This document shows, piece after piece, positions 55,727 through 64,000 of a DNA stretch of 64,000 bases (its first letter is position 1; each line of letters opens with the position of its first letter). Below the pieces are notes generated by a model that was given only the letters and a program-made list of their open reading frames with translations, made no database searches and was not told the DNA's origin. The position numbers were made by a program, and so were the translations under genes. Origin of the DNA: Thereva unica (Eukaryota > Arthropoda > Insecta > Diptera > Therevidae); contig CATLJY010000241.1 of the NCBI GenBank assembly GCA_949987705.1, positions 1-64,000 of the forward strand, in the 5' to 3' direction.

Positions 55727-57577
55727 AATAGCACAAATCTGGCACACTTTTTGGGCACACTGGAGACATACATATGTATTTCTTGCACTTGATGCACCGA
55801 TGCGGAGTCTTCCTTTTGAATTTAGATGGACAGATGACACAACTTCCTCGTTGGATTGACTACATCTTCTGCATGGTGTTCTTGTTCTTTGGGTATTAAA
55901 TCCTTACCAAGAATACGTGTTATTGTTTGTGTCAGCTCCCTTGGCAAGTGAGTATTATAGACTCGTCGATTCAAATGTGGTATAACCAACTCTCTGGCAA
56001 GGCTTTGCAAGAAACTGCCACGTTCAATTGCACGTGCATTTGTACAGGATTTATAGACCACAAATGCATTTATGCCACTCAAATCCAGAATCCTGTAAAA
56101 TATGGCCATCGGCCATCTTTGAGTGCGGCGACTACAAGAATAATTTGAGCATTTTTTGTCAACTTCATCGACGCCACCTTTGGTCATATTGTAGTCCATA
56201 ATGATTTCTGGTTTATTAGTTACTGGATTAATTTCCGCTGAATGGTGCATAGATGATATCAACAAAACTGCTCTATACTTCTTTGGAACATACGAAACGA
56301 GAGTGAAATCTTTGGTAAAACCATGCAAACTTGTTTCAGGTTGTCGAGTTTTTGATGCTTGAAATGCAGGTGGTATGTGCCGCTTGTTTTTTTTTCAGTG
56401 TACCAACATAAGTCAATCCTCGTTGCAATAGCTTCTCCATCAGTTCAACGGAGCTAAACCAATTATCGGCTGTCACATTTCTGTTTGTGTTTTCAAAATC
56501 ATTGCACAAGCGAAAAACTGTGTGCGTTGGTATAGCCAATTTCTGCTCTTCATCGGAAAGACCAACACCATCAGAATTTTTGCCATAGTAAATGTATGCA
56601 TTATATACATAAAAGGTCTACACATACTAATATGATCTTTAGGCCATATTTAGCTGGTTTTTTCGGCATATACATTTTAAGCTTGCATCTGCCTCTGAAC
56701 GGTACGAGCATTTCATCAACGCAAAGGTAAGCGCTAGGGACATATGCTGCTTTGCACTTTTCAATGAATTTTCCAAATACTTCTGAAATAGCTACTAATG
56801 GGTCTTCTTGAACGCATTGAGATCTAATTTCGATGTCATCAAACCGGAGGGCAGTGAGCAAATTCAAAAATCTATTTTTAGATAGTACACTTCTGAAAAT
56901 TTCACGCCCCGTTCCGTCGGTTGCGAAAAGGTAATTGATGTTTTCACGATTGGATTTATACACTGAAGTATAAAACAGCAGGCCGAAAAGTGCGTTTATT
57001 TCCACAGAATCTGTATCACGCATCTCTGTTCGTTCCGTCTCTTTATACTTTGCTCTCATGAAACTGACCTTTTTGTTGGTAAATAGCCAATTTGATCTAT
57101 CATTTCAGAATCAATAAACTCTGGCCATAAAGTTACTAGCTTTGTACATTCTCGCTGCCTCTGAGGTACATTTCGGACTATATTGCGACTCGAGCATCGG
57201 GTGGATCTTGGTACCGGCTCGGAAGAACTCCACTTATATCCATTTTTACCATAATATGATTTTCCTGACCTTCCGCGTGTTTCGGAGCTTATGATGAAAG
57301 AATCTTGTGATAATATCTTACTAACCTCGGGAGCTTCCACAAGTATTTCCGGTTGATTTTGGGCCACAGTGGATTCTTCTTCCTCCTCAGACTCTTCCGA
57401 CTCTGTATCATGATAGCTGACCAGCTCGAAGTTAGGGTCAACGACTTCGTCATCGCAGTCACTAAAATCTTCCAATTCGTCTAACCAGCCCTCTAAGATT
57501 TTTTCGTGATCAAGATTATCTAAACTTACTTGCCGTTTTCTTTTGCGCCCAATTCCTGAAGTACTTGGTTGCGACAT
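55727..57577 (-). pseudogene. piggyBac 2 transposase, near full length, frameshifted
   Basis: Acidic N-terminus (57056-57577; MSQPSTSGIGRKRKRQ, Glu/Ser-rich); catalytic core in pieces (56601-57059 with CVDEMLVPFRGR; 56336-56539 with VTADNWFSS; 55822-56328 with IIMDYNMTKGGVDEVDKK and RTQRWPMAIFYRILDLSG); and a C-terminal Cys-rich finger near 55,730-55,843 (CVICPSKF, CIKCKKYICMSPVCPKS). Each step is in a different frame, so at least four indels. All expected Asp residues can still be read. piggyBac enzymes move elements precisely at TTAA. Confidence 0.9.
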
Positions 57578-57846
57578 CTAAAAATAATTAGCATATTTCA
57601 AGGTAGTCACAAAAAATACAAAATTATAAAATAGTCACATTAACACCGACCTTAGGTTATCGTGACACCAGAGGTCCGAAATAGAGAACACTTGTGAACT
57701 TGCCGCTTGCGCGAGACCGACTAACGAAAGGTCAAGTCAAAACAAGCAGCTACTGAAAGACTCAGATGTATAAGTTTGATAGTTCTTGAAATATTGCAGT
57801 TTCAACCCGCGCGGTGTCACCGTGACACCGCCTCTGCAATTAAAGG
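57578..57846 (-). other. piggyBac 2 right end
   Basis: Ends at CAATTAAAGG, followed by TTAA at 57847-57850. Holds the palindrome GCGGTGTCA (57811) / TGACACCGC (57823) and a related CGTGACACC near 57,660, plausible transposase binding sites. No gene. Confidence 0.65.
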
Positions 57847-57850
57847 TTAA

Positions 57851-58280
57851 ATCAAATTCATAATAACTTCTTCATCAAATTTCTTCAAACTTTCAACTTA
57901 ACTTTAATATTTTTCAAATTAATTGTAAATTTTTCAAAATCAAATTCATAATAACTTCTTAATCAAATTTCTTCAAACTTTCAACTTAACTTTAATATTT
58001 TTCAAATTGTAAATTTTTCAAAATCAAATTCATAATAACTTCTTAATCAAATTTCTTCAAACTTTCAACTTAACTTTAATATTTTTCAAATTAATTGTAA
58101 ATTTTTCAAAATCAAATTCATAATAACTTCTTAATCAAATTTCTTCAAACTTTCAACTCAACTTTAATATTTTTCAAATTAATTGTAAATTTTTCAAAAT
58201 CAAATCCATAATAACTTCTTAATCAAATTTCAAATTCATAATAACTTCTTAATCAAATTTCTTCAAACTTTAAATTACAT
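57851..58280. repeat. AT-rich tandem repeat, 84-88 bp period
   Basis: About five units begin ATCAAAT(T/C)CATAATAACTTC at 57851, 57939, 58023, 58111 and 58199; a partial one follows. It starts right at the piggyBac TTAA. Confidence 0.92.
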
Positions 58281-58967
58281 TCTAACACTTTTCAAAAACT
58301 TAATAAATACTTGTCACCTCAATTTCCGAATCCACTTTTTGTTATTTCATATTCTATCAAATCAAAATTATATCTTCGTTGGGCCGGATCAAACTATATC
58401 CTTTTGGGCCAGATCAAATTATCCAGTTAGATCCCACTTCTGATATTTGTAGGGGGTTTTCCTTTTTCATAAAAGTGCGCGTTCTGACGTTCTTCTGCTT
58501 TTAAGACTTCCTCTTGTTTTTAAAATGAAACTCACTAGCTACTATTTAAACTTTATTCTTCAAATTCGCAGGATGAACCTGCTTCCTTCACAACTGTCTA
58601 ATAACTAATTTCACAACTTTGAATCTTACTAATGATTCTCAAAGCTTCTCTTACATACACATAACTTGCTTCGCCGTACATGGCTTAAGCCCTTGGCGCA
58701 GACATAAGTGAGACATGTTAATTAAGGGTAAAGGAGACACACGAGCATCCCCTGATGTTTTTCCTATTTACTATTTATGTACTTCTTCGTACTTCTAATG
58801 ATGGGGTGATGCTTGGGTATTTTCTTTTTACACAATACATTTACATTGACCTCAATTTATCAAGGCGTTGTCTGGAAATAATAATTTACTGTTATTTACA
58901 CCAGTGTCTCGAATAAATTTGAGTTTTATAAAAGGGGGCAATTTTTATTTAAGTTTGTTTCTTTAAA
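58281..58967. other. Unassigned AT-rich region
   Basis: No gene seen. Two GGGCC(G/A)GATCAAA motifs (about 58380 and 58410) form a short direct repeat. Confidence 0.5.
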
Positions 58968-59253
58968 AGACCTCAAAATGACTACAGATTAAGCAGGGCA
59001 AAAAGGTTATCTGAAAATGCATCTGGCATTTTGACCCAACAATTTCGTATCTTTATGAAACCGCTTCAAGGTTCACCTTATAATATAGCAAAGGTCGTAC
59101 TTGCGCCATGTAACTTGCACAACTTTATTCGATAAGCTGAAAGTTGCGACGTGTCTCAACAAACTGAAATAATTGATTCGACACAAGAGATTTCACGTAA
59201 TCTTCAGATATTACCTCGCCGTCGAGGAAGAGCTACACAGGAAGCATTTAGTG
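58968..59253 (+). pseudogene. PIF/Harbinger transposase, C-terminal remnant
   Basis: About 95 codons: DYRLSRAKRLSENASGIL, FRIFMKPLQ, VVLAPCNLHNFIR, then a stop, then LPRRRGRATQEAF. This is the end of a DDE_Tnp_4-type transposase and differs clearly from the Harbinger copy at 60246. The inverted repeats of the next element begin right after it, so that element may have inserted here. Confidence 0.8.
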
Positions 59254-59256
59254 TAA

Positions 59257-59417
59257 AGGCGCGTCCACACCAAAGAAACATTTATGAAACATAAACATTT
59301 TTGAAACAAACATGTATCCGACACATTTTTTAAATATTTTTAAAATGCTCAAAAACAATTCAGAAACATTTTTGAAACATTTGAGAAACACCCGCCACTG
59401 TTTCTTTGGTGTGTACG
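59257..59417. repeat. Harbinger-type terminal repeat pair
   Basis: AGGCGCGTCCACACCAAAGA at 59257, preceded by TAA, is inverted as TTTCTTTGGTGTGTACGTG at about 59398 with three mismatches. Many AAACATTT motifs lie between and beyond. It is either a 160-bp MITE or the left end of the element carrying the genes at 60246-62422. Confidence 0.65.
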
Positions 59418-60245
59418 TGATTTTTCAAGTTTCTGGAAACAGAAATGTTTACCCAGTGTTTTACAATTAATGTTTCTATTGTGTTTCAATCAATTAAGCC
59501 ACAGTGTTTATGCATATTTGTCAGTGGAATCGCAATCTTCAAAGCATAAACATGGATAACTTCAAATGGGATATGGTTAAATTCACAAAATACTCAAAAT
59601 CATTGGAAGAAATTCGGGTAAAATTTCTAAAGCCGTAAAGAGCATCGATCTTAAGGTCACTTAGTAGATTTAAACCACTGTACTCAGTTCTACTTTTTAA
59701 AAACTTTCTCTGCCAAATTAATCTTCTCTTTTTAATTTTTTTTTAGCAGAAATGTTCATTACTATGTAACAAGCAGAAAATAGTGCCGCGTGATCAGGCG
59801 AATACATTTTACAACACTGAAACAAATCAGAAACAAATTCGTTTCATCATTTTTGTACAATTGTTCTTCAAATGTTTTAAAAACGTTTTTCAAAACATTT
59901 ATTAAACATTTATTCACACGCTTTTCTAAGTCCCCCGAGGGTAGTGTAGTAGAGCAGCATCTAGTGTAACTAATTTCTAATAGAGTTACTATTCTGAAAG
60001 TGTTTTACATAAGGTCTGTTTCTTTACTTTCCGTTCAATAATTTTTTGGGTAAAAACTTTCTCATGTGGTGGGGGAAATAACAAGAAAGTAAAGAAACAA
60101 TTTTCGTGCAAGTTCATTAAAAATAAGAAGAAGAAGTTTATTTTGAAGTTTCGTTTATTTTGAAGTGAACGTGCGTGTAATAGATCGTTTTTTGTGAATA
60201 AACTTATTTTTGAATTTAAATTAGAGAAATCTATATTTTAGTGCG
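59418..60245. other. Harbinger 5' non-coding region
   Basis: Scattered GAAACA/ACATTTATTAAACATTT repeats typical of subterminal transposase sites; no gene before the ATG at 60246. Confidence 0.55.
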
Positions 60246-61512
60246 ATGGAAAATTTAAATGACCGTGAAAATCAGTTAGGAGTATTAGCTGTAGCGCTAG
60301 GAGAAGAGGACAGTAGCGGTGAAGAGATGGAGACATTACTCTCTGGCCAAAATTACGAAGATATCCTATTAATGCTATCGCTTCGGGTCAAGAGGAATAA
60401 AAGAAATTGGGTGTTGAACTATGTCGACGAAGTTGTTCCGACATATACGGAAACAGAGTTCAGGACACACTTTAGAGTCAGTTCTGATGTTTATAAAACA
60501 CTAACAACAAAATTCGAAAATAGCGAATTCCTTGCTAATCTCCGCTCCGACAAACGGGTTGCTGCTTCCAAGCATATGCTTGTATTTTTATGGTTTGCTG
60601 TCCATGAAGCATGAAGCTTCAGAGATGTCGGAGATCGTTTTGATATATGCATAGCCACAGTGCATCGTTTCATTACCAGGGTGACCATGTTCCTTAGTTT
60701 TATGGGTGATGAAATAATCACTTGGCCAGACAGTGTAGGAATGACTAGAGCTTCAACACATTTTCAAGGAAAATATGGGTTCCCAAACATTATTGGTACG
60801 AATAGTAAAATTTATGTTTAACAAACAAGTTATTTATATATTTCAGGAGCCATCGACGGAACCCATATCGTCATAGATCCTCCTAAGGAAGGTAAAGACG
60901 ATTACATAGATCGCAAAGGTTCCACTAGCATATGTTTGCAGGCGATTTGTGATCACAACAATACAATAAATTTATAGATATTTTTGTTGGGTATCCCGGC
61001 TCTGTCCATGACAGCAGAGTATTTAAAAATTCATTTATACATACATATATCCTAAATTTGAAGCGCTTTGCAAAGGTTTATTATTTAATTAATCTTGAAA
61101 TTATTTTTTAAGTACTTCAATTTTAGATTATTACAGTGTGGGCGACTCCGCATACCCTTTAATGACAAATTTGTTAACGCCGTATAGGGATAATGGTATG
61201 TTAACAGGAGCTCAAAAATTATACAACAAAAAATTGAGCTCTTGCCGTGTGGTCATTGAACATTCCTTTGGAATGCTGAAACAAAGATTTCGGCAGCTAT
61301 ATTACTGCAAATTAAAGGGTATGGACAAATTATGCCACTTCATCAAAGCTTGCTGCACGCTTCATAATTTATGCAGTTCTACAGACTTGCCTTTCACTGA
61401 AGTACTTGAGAATACGTTGGAGCAAGTAATACCAGGTGAAGTAGTGCGAAATGCATCTTTAGCAAAATCAAATCGCGACCATATTTGCGCTCAACTCCAG
61501 GAGAATAATTAA
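60246..61512 (+). pseudogene. PIF/Harbinger transposase, two introns
   Basis: Exon 1 (60246-60795): MENLNDREN..., FRVSSDVYKTL, ASKHMLVFLWFAVHEA, then a TGA at 60612-60614 where relatives have Cys. Intron 1 is 60796-60846 (GTACG...TTTCAG). Exon 2 begins GAIDGTHIVIDPP (first Asp), then GYPGSVHDSRVF (second Asp), with a frame slip in a CATA run near 61,045. Intron 2 is 61076-61126. Exon 3 (61127-61512): GDSAYPLMTNLLTPYRDNG and RVVIEHSFGMLKQRF (Glu). One stop and at least one frameshift, but all three catalytic residues remain. Targets are usually 3-bp TWA sites. Confidence 0.9.
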
Positions 61513-61650
61513 ACGTAACAAGTCTCTAAGTTAACAAAAATGTATTTCAATATAAAAAATCAAATGTTTCTTCAAAAAATAAATTAAAATAAAATAAAAA
61601 TTCTCTATTATTAAAAAAGTTCATTTAAATTATATGTATAACACTAAAAC

Positions 61651-62422
61651 TCAATTTTTATTGAGAGCTCCCGCAACGCTCCTCAATATTTCATTGCGCT
61701 CTTCCTTCAGTTTATTACTTTTTTGGATTTCTTTTAAAATGTTGTCGTTCCGTGTTTGCATGAGTTCCCTCAATTCTTCTAAAACGTCTTCCGTTTTCCT
61801 TTTTCTCTGCTTATCGGATGAATTCGACATCTCCCTCTCTTTACCTGCAGTGCAGAAGTGAAATAAAATTATTTTATTGTTTTTAACATAATAATTGTTC
61901 ATACCATAATTTGACACGCTACTTTCACTGTCCCTATCATTGGAGCGTTCGCAAAACAAATCATTTTTTGTCAATATATTGCCTGGCCCTGTTCCCGCAA
62001 GGAAGGTGGGAAACACGGACGGCCTCTCATTCAAAATTTCCGCAAGTTCCCTTTAGAAATATAATAACACATTTATAAAATATAATTCAATTATTTTACT
62101 TTTCGTAGGCGCACACTGCCCTGTCTCTGCCTGTTTTTGAATTGTGCTGTTTTGTTTTTTTAAAGGCCCGTTCCAGTGCACGGTATTTATTTTCTATTTG
62201 TATATGCGTAAAATTGAAGCCTTTTCCAGTCAATTTTTTCTCAATTTCCTTCCACATTTTCAATTTGTTTTTAAAGCGGAGAGATTTGCCAAGTTTGGGC
62301 CGAAATTCTGCAACCAAGGACAGCATTAATTTTACGGCTGCGTCAACCCAAACTACTTTTTCCGCTGAACTGGAAGTGCCTTGTAACATGCTTGCTGGAT
62401 CGGTGGCGTCTGTACCGATCAA
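61651..62422 (-). CDS. Harbinger second gene (MADF/Myb-like DNA-binding protein)
   Basis: Convergent with the transposase, the usual two-gene layout of Harbinger elements. Exon 1 ends near 62,100 and holds a trihelix-like WVDAAVKLMLSLV...KLKMWKEIEKKL...QIENKYRAL. Intron 62051-62099 (49 nt), exon 2 (ELAEILNERPSVFP), intron 61845-61904 (60 nt), exon 3 with a charged coiled coil (VLEELRELMQTRND, LKEERNEILRSVAGAL). The likely start is the Met of MLQGTSSSAEK near 62,387, since the first codons abut an LTR. The frame is open, unlike its partner. It would help the transposase enter the nucleus and bind DNA. Confidence 0.78.
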
Positions 62423-62614
62423 TTAAATAAAATTAATAACACCGTTATTTAACTTCAATACTTTTATTCAATATATTTACAATGTTATCGGCCCGGCAGC
62501 AAAGTAAAGACTGACTGAATATATTCGCAAAACAAGGTTTCTAGCTGCTTCTTCTATTTTCGAAATTCAATTGCATTTAACGTCATTCTAATATGGGTAT
62601 TCTAGTGTACGCCA
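62411..62614 (-). repeat. Element E LTR (about 204 bp)
   Basis: From TGTACCGATC to TACGCCACA, with AATAAA-bearing AT-rich sequence. Its right side carries a polypurine tract (minus strand), so it is a 3' LTR. It cuts the right end of the Harbinger element. The left boundary is inferred from the TG...CA rule only. Confidence 0.65.
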
Positions 62615-62688
62615 CAGTACTCCCCCTCTGTGAAAAGCTACCATTTATATTGTAAAAAATAAAAATTCATTTCTTTTAAATATCATTT
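62615..62688 (-). promoter_or_regulatory. Element E polypurine tract
   Basis: Minus strand CACAGAGGGGGAGTAC directly before the LTR, similar to the tract of element B (CGAGGGGGAGTGA). A short AT-rich stretch joins it to a pol fragment of the element D family. Confidence 0.7.
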
Positions 62689-63306
62689 GGCTCTTATTAT
62701 GTGTTCCTCGTTAAGCTCTTGAGGTATACGACTGAGAAAATCGGCGTTCGCATTTTGCTTGCCTGGTTTATATATGATCTCATATTCATGTTCTTCCAGT
62801 TTTATTTTCCATCGCATTAAGCGCGAGGAAGGCTCTTTGAGATTTATAAGCCATTGAAGAGGACGATGATCCGTAATAATTTTAAACTTTCTTCCGAAAA
62901 TGTAGGGACGAAATTGTTTGATGGCAAAAATTATTGCCAACAGTTCCTTTTCAGTGGTGGAGTACTTCATCTCAGCAGCATTCAATGTGCGGCTTGCAAA
63001 ATGTATGGGTTTGTCGGAACCTATTTCACCTTGGGACAAAACTGCCCCTAGAGCATAATCGCTAGCATCCGTTGTTACTAGGAACTCTTTAGTAAAATCT
63101 GGATATGATAGAATAGGAGATTGGGTAAGCTTTTGCTTTAGGTTTCTGAAAGCTTCATCACAAAGGGCATCTCATTTAAATTTTGTGGTTTTCTTTAATA
63201 GGTTTGTCAATGGTTTTGCTACTTTAGCAAAATCGGGGATGAATCTTCTATAATACACGGCAAATCCAAGAAAGGATTTCACACCTCTCTCTTTATGTGG
63301 TACCGG
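62689..63306 (-). pseudogene. pol: Element D-family Pol fragment, second copy
   Basis: RT tail and RNase H, visually identical to 50209-50826 including the same lesion. On the left it breaks off at a Lys codon after EEHIIRA and runs into element E's tract and LTR, which suggests an internal deletion from RNase H to the polypurine tract and that E's LTR may be the D family's LTR. Confidence 0.9.
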
Positions 63307-64000
63307 TGTTATATACTTATTTTCAATCTTTACCTTGGTTATGGAAGAGTCCACTAAATACACAAATTTCTTTAGTTGTTCAATAACACAAATTTCTTTT
63401 TATTATTATTATTTATTAATGCTTTAATATTGAACAGTCCACTAAATATACAAATTTCCTTAACTATTCAATCACACAAATTTCCTTTTACTATTATCAT
63501 TTGTCAATGCTTTAGCATAATTTTATTAATGCTTTAATATTGAACAGTTCACTAAATATACAAATTTCCTTATTAGTCGATAACACAAATTTCAAATTTC
63601 TTTTTATTATATTATATTTTATTATATTTTTCAGTAACACAAATTTCAGATTTCTTTTTATTATTATTATATTTCATTATATTATTCTATAACACAAATT
63701 TCAAATTTCTTTTTATTATATTATATTCTATTATATTATTCAGTAACACAAATTTCAAATTTCTTTTTATTATTATTATATTCTATTATATTATTCGATA
63801 ACACAAATTTCAAATTTCTTTTTATTATATTATATTCTATTATATTATTCAGTAACACAAATTTCAAATTTATTTTTATTATAGATGCAATAATAATATA
63901 ACACCACCCGATTATTCGCCCGCCGCGGTTACTGGTTAACAAACACACTTCTAAAAGATGGTCGACTCGCTCGCCGCGCGCCGGTGAAGAACAAAACTAG
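63307..64000 (-). repeat. Element C LTR, second copy (runs off the window)
   Basis: Matches 50828-51520 without a visible difference, in the same position within the D-family pol. The window ends before the LTR does. Confidence 0.93.

Overview
This is eukaryotic, almost certainly insect and probably dipteran DNA. The evidence is errantivirus-type Ty3/gypsy elements with env genes, a roo/BEL-type element, piggyBac, Tc1, Harbinger and Helitron elements, and introns of 49-71 nt. I see no conventional host gene, rRNA, tRNA or CRISPR array. The window is essentially a pile of nested transposable elements (TEs), and its value lies in the order of insertions and in a few unusual structures.

Region by region. 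1-1300 is unassigned AT-rich DNA. 1611-11554 is one very large foldback: a CR1/Jockey-like LINE (ORF2 at 5663-8476, +) followed tail-to-tail by an inverted copy of its first 2.86 kb. A 2.6-kb non-autonomous Helitron (2532-5134) sits in the left arm only. 11632-13201 is a degraded Tc1-like element placed between two TA microsatellites. 13257-13960 is a Helitron Rep remnant, and 14684-15723 is a third copy of the LINE 5' region.

16107-37019 is a complete env-bearing Ty3/gypsy element (here element A, minus strand) with LTRs built around tandem repeats and a 4-bp target duplication (CATT). It landed in a LINE ORF1 region (37033-37922). Its gag is split by a second complete Ty3/gypsy element (element B, 27553-34818, minus) flanked by GTACT. 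Between env and the 3' LTR, element A carries an apparently complete spliced gene on the opposite strand (18609-19315, +). It has a split start codon, a 71-nt intron, a 211-codon product and a poly(A) signal. This antisense gene is the best candidate for something undescribed.

38097-50827 is an older errantivirus-like element (D), broken by a complete BEL/Pao element (40777-49927, TSD AGTTG). The BEL element has its own env and carries an RTE-type LINE fragment inside gag. D is also cut by element C (LTR 50828-52011, pol to 54232), a relative of A that lacks env. 54233-57846 holds two piggyBac remnants. 57851-58280 is a tandem repeat. 58968-62422 holds two PIF/Harbinger remnants, one with both the transposase and the MADF-like second gene. 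62411-64000 is another LTR joined to a visually perfect copy of the D/C junction seen 12,480 bp upstream.

The genes act only within their own elements. Gag, protease/RT/RNase H/integrase and Env belong to the LTR elements, endonuclease/RT to the LINEs, and DDE or Rep enzymes to the DNA elements. Most are broken. Element A pol and env and element B pol are the longest intact frames.
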